This document shows, one piece after another, positions 32,944 through 34,772 of a stretch of 34,772 bases of DNA. The notes under the pieces were generated by a model. That model was given only the letters and a program-made list of their open reading frames with translations. It searched no databases and had not been told where the DNA came from. How positions within the stretch are numbered: the first letter of the stretch is position 1; each line of letters begins with the position of its first letter. A program made the translations under genes and the position numbers. Origin of the DNA: a virus; the IMG/VR virus record IMGVR_UViG_3300044612_001367, positions 1 to 34,772 of that record; one strand, 5' to 3'.

Positions 32944-33360
32944 ATGGCATCCCTGATCTACAACTCCTTCCACGAGGATCTGGCCAGGGGGAACATCGAT
33001 CTGGACACTGACACGTTCAAGATGATGCTGGTGACCAGCAGCTACACCCCGAACAAGGACACGCACGCCGACCGGGCCGACGTGACCAACGAGGTGGCCG
33101 CATCGGGCGGATACACCGCAGGCGGCAAGACCGTAGCCTGCACCGTCGCCCGCGACAACACCAACGACCGCACCACGCTCACCTTTGCCGCCGAATCCTG
33201 GGCCAGCTCCACGATCACCGCTGCCGGCGCCGTGGTCTACAAGTCCACCGGGACCGCGGCCAATGACCTGCTGGTGTTCTACAACGACTTCGGCGGGAAC
33301 GTCGCCACCAGTGGCACCACCTTCAGCGTCGGCAGCAGCGTGATCACCCTGCAGAACTGA
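32944..33360 (+). CDS. Conserved virion structural protein, possibly fibre or tail-associated
   Basis: A 138-residue beta-rich protein: SLIYNSFHEDLARGNIDLDT, then DTFKMMLVTSSYTPNKDTHA, repeated strand segments (TVACTVARDN, RTTLTFAAESWASS) and a C-terminal strand (VGSSVITLQN). The start 'N-S-F-x-E-D-L' followed by 'D-x-F-K-x-x-L-x-T-S' is one I recognise from uncharacterised phage structural proteins found near tail genes. It overlaps the next gene by one base (TGATG). It may serve as a trimeric base for the adhesin. Function not established. Confidence 0.6.
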   Translation: MASLIYNSFHEDLARGNIDLDTDTFKMMLVTSSYTPNKDTHADRADVTNEVAASGGYTAGGKTVACTVARDNTNDRTTLTFAAESWASSTITAAGAVVYKSTGTAANDLLVFYNDFGGNVATSGTTFSVGSSVITLQN

Positions 33361-33731
33361 TGGCCAGCTTCCCGGCGGTTCGCCCCTCCAAGCGCCGCTA
33401 CGGCTTCGGCCTGTTCCCCGTCACCACCGAGACGGGCTTCGGCGGCGGCTCGGTGCGGTTCCTGCATGGCGATACGCGCTACGGCGTGAACCTGGAGCTG
33501 GTCTACGAAACGATCGGCCAGGCCGAGGCCCTGCAGATCCGCGATCACTACCGCGGGCAGAACGGTGGCGCACGTTCATTCCTGCTGCCAAACGCGATCT
33601 GGGCGGGTCAGAGCAACCCCGACAACATCGTGCCGCTTGGCACTGCCTGGGTCTATGCCGCTGAGCCTGCGGAGACCCACCGCAGCGGCTTGCTGTTCGA
33701 TGTGACGGTGCAGCTACTGCAGGTGATCTAG
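33360..33731 (+). CDS. Tail-associated protein related to the N-terminus of the glycine-rich protein
   Basis: A 123-residue protein (MASFPAVRPSKRRYGFGLFP ...). It aligns by eye with residues about 3-78 of the glycine-rich protein: 'F-P-A-(L/V)-x-P-S-x-R', then G-x-x-V-R-x-x..., 'L-x-x-x-Y/F-x-x-x-x-x-x-E-A-x-x-I-x-x-H-Y' and 'R-S-F-x-L-P'. The single-domain form here suggests that the domain attaches to the virion and that the larger protein carries it as an anchor. It is the last tail-type gene before the lysis genes. No enzymatic residues are evident. Confidence 0.65.
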   Translation: MASFPAVRPSKRRYGFGLFPVTTETGFGGGSVRFLHGDTRYGVNLELVYETIGQAEALQIRDHYRGQNGGARSFLLPNAIWAGQSNPDNIVPLGTAWVYAAEPAETHRSGLLFDVTVQLLQVI

Positions 33732-33768
33732 GGCGAGGTCCGCAGACTGAGGCAGACACCCCAAGGCC

Positions 33769-34035
33769 GTGACGCCGCCACCTGACCGCCGCAGGTTCTC
33801 AAAGATCCAAGTGCTCGAAGCGACCGCGGCGTCGCTGATGGCCGCGGCGATCCTGGCCACTGCCGGCGGCATGGGCTGGCTGGTGGTGAGCCTGCCGAAC
33901 AGGCTGCAGCAGCTGGAAACGCAGATCACGCAGATCCTGAGCAATCAGAACCAGTTTGGTCTGAGGTTCCAGGAGCTTGAGAAGGCGGTAACCGATCTAG
34001 ACCGGCGCACGATCCGGCTGGAGCTGAACCGATGA
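33769..34035 (+). CDS. Small membrane protein with coiled coil (spanin/holin-type candidate)
   Basis: An 88-residue protein from a GTG start: basic N-terminus (TPPPDRRRFSKIQ), one hydrophobic span (about residues 21-43, ASLMAAAILATAGGMGWLVV), then a coiled coil (RLQQLETQITQILSNQNQFG ... DLDRRTIRLELN). One transmembrane segment followed by a periplasmic coiled coil recalls i-spanins; holin accessory proteins are also possible. It begins the lysis cluster and overlaps the next gene by 4 nt (ATGA). Confidence 0.6.
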   Translation: MTPPPDRRRFSKIQVLEATAASLMAAAILATAGGMGWLVVSLPNRLQQLETQITQILSNQNQFGLRFQELEKAVTDLDRRTIRLELNR

Positions 34036-34298
34036 AACCCGACATGACCCGCCAAGCGCCCGCGTGGCTGGGAGCCGTGACAGCCGGCCTGGCGATCGTC
34101 GGCGGCGTCGGCTACATCATCGATTGCCGTGTGGCTGGCAAGGATCTGGACAGCTGTTGGATGACCGGCCACAGCATGATCACCCGCGCCTCCGACCTGG
34201 CCCTGGGCGCGGCTGCGGGCGGAGTCGTGGGGTACTGGACCAAGAACCCGGCCCTCCACCGCCGCGAATCCAGCCGACCCACCGACCCCGACGCATGA
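34032..34298 (+). CDS. Small membrane protein, holin candidate
   Basis: An 88-residue protein with two hydrophobic spans (about 11-30, WLGAVTAGLAIVGGVGYIID; and about 54-68, ASDLALGAAAGGVVGYW) and a charged C-terminus (HRRESSRPTDPDA). The two-span layout, small size and position before an endolysin fit a class II-like holin. No sequence family is recognised, so the call rests on topology and context. Start and stop both overlap neighbouring genes by 4 nt. Confidence 0.55.
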   Translation: MKPDMTRQAPAWLGAVTAGLAIVGGVGYIIDCRVAGKDLDSCWMTGHSMITRASDLALGAAAGGVVGYWTKNPALHRRESSRPTDPDA

Positions 34299-34447
34299 CG
34301 CTGCACCCGAGCGCTGACCTGCTGCTGGGGCTGGCGGTGTGGCTGCTCACCACCGGCTTTGCAGAGCTGGTCGTCAAGCCCGCCTGGCGCCGGCTCTACC
34401 GCCGCGCTGATCACGCCACTGGCGACCGCCTGCCCGATCTGAAATGA
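34295..34447 (+). CDS. Small membrane protein in lysis cluster
   Basis: A 50-residue protein (MTLHPSADLLLGLAVWLLTT...). It has one hydrophobic span (about residues 8-27) and a basic C-terminus (KPAWRRLYRRADHATGDRLP). It fits a pinholin, holin partner or antiholin by size and topology. It is locked between neighbours by ATGA overlaps at both ends (34295-34298 and 34444-34447). Confidence 0.55.
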   Translation: MTLHPSADLLLGLAVWLLTTGFAELVVKPAWRRLYRRADHATGDRLPDLK

Positions 34448-34772
34448 CCTTCGCCACCTTCCGCGCCGCCGCCGAACACGTCGCCCGTGCCGGCGCAATG
34501 ACCCCCCACCAGCTGGCCGCGTGGGAAGCCGCGTGGGAACGTGCGACCACTGAGCAGCGCCAGGAGTTCACCGACCTCTGGCGGGCACAGGGGAGCCCTG
34601 CAGCGCCGGCACCGCCCGCCGAGCTGGTGACAATGGCCCAGGCCACGGCGGTGTTCACCAGATCGCCCAGCGCGTCGCAGCTGGCGGATCTCAACTCCTG
34701 CCTGCGGAGATTCGCGATCAACACCCCGGCGAGGATCCGGCACTTCCTGGCCCAGGTCGGCCACGAATCCGG
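34444..34772 (+). CDS. Endolysin, GH19 chitinase/lysozyme-like, partial (C-terminus beyond window)
   Basis: About 109 residues are visible. A helical N-terminal region (TFRAAAEHVARAGAMTPHQL ... TEQRQEFTDLWRAQGSP) is followed by a Pro/Ala linker. The start of a glycoside hydrolase family 19 domain is then seen: RFAINTPARIRHFLAQVGHE, where H-F-L-A-Q-x-x-H-E-S is the first catalytic-Glu block of the family. The enzyme cuts cell-wall glycan to release progeny. The frame runs off the right edge, so the rest of the active site cannot be checked. It is coupled to the preceding membrane protein. Confidence 0.85.
   Translation, partial: MTFATFRAAAEHVARAGAMTPHQLAAWEAAWERATTEQRQEFTDLWRAQGSPAAPAPPAELVTMAQATAVFTRSPSASQLADLNSCLRRFAINTPARIRHFLAQVGHES

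Overview
The window is part of the genome of a tailed double-stranded DNA phage, either free or integrated. It has lambda-like head and tail gene order and is GC-rich throughout. A full siphovirus morphogenesis run is visible: terminase, gpW, portal, protease-capsid, connector, tail terminator, tail tube, frameshifted chaperone pair, tape measure and tail tip. No sheath or contractile baseplate gene is seen, so a long non-contractile tail is expected. No integrase or clear lysogeny repressor is in view, so lifestyle is undecided. The host cannot be read directly. The GC level, the GH19 endolysin start and the glycine-rich tail proteins would fit a high-GC picocyanobacterium such as Cyanobium or Synechococcus, but this is a weak inference.

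Layout. (1) Positions 1-3334, minus strand: a recombination cassette of VRR-NUC nuclease, RecT-like annealing protein, SSB, four small proteins and a SNF2-type helicase that runs off the left edge. (2) Positions 3365-4453, plus strand: four small early-type genes under two copies of a conserved 63-bp promoter/operator element, closed by a strong terminator. (3) Positions 4460-9015, minus strand: five genes joined by start/stop overlaps. In transcription order they are a TcmP-like protein, a ParB-radical SAM fusion, a ribbon-helix-helix protein, an SF2 helicase and a multi-HTH protein. (4) Positions 9200-12253, plus strand: a ribbon-helix-helix protein, an 868-aa primase-helicase and a cluster of GTAAC repeats that looks like a replication origin. 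(5) Positions 12377-34772, plus strand: one long late region. It holds a possible gpZ-like tail gene, a possible packaging site, terminase, head genes, an inserted fibre module, tail genes, receptor-binding proteins, three small membrane proteins (holin/spanin candidates) and a truncated GH19 endolysin.

How it fits together. The origin cluster and the two early promoter elements share the 9-mer CCGTAACGG or its reverse complement, so one DNA-binding protein may link early transcription to replication. The recombination cassette and the two SF2 helicases fit recombination-dependent or concatemeric replication feeding a lambda-type cos or headful terminase. The least understood part is the ParB-radical SAM/TcmP-like operon. 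It resembles a recurrent but functionally undescribed phage gene pair, here with an added ParB domain. The structural region carries a putative -1 frameshift site, a protease-scaffold-capsid fusion, a pure (GGC)17 linker in the tail-tip gene and a polyglycine adhesin.
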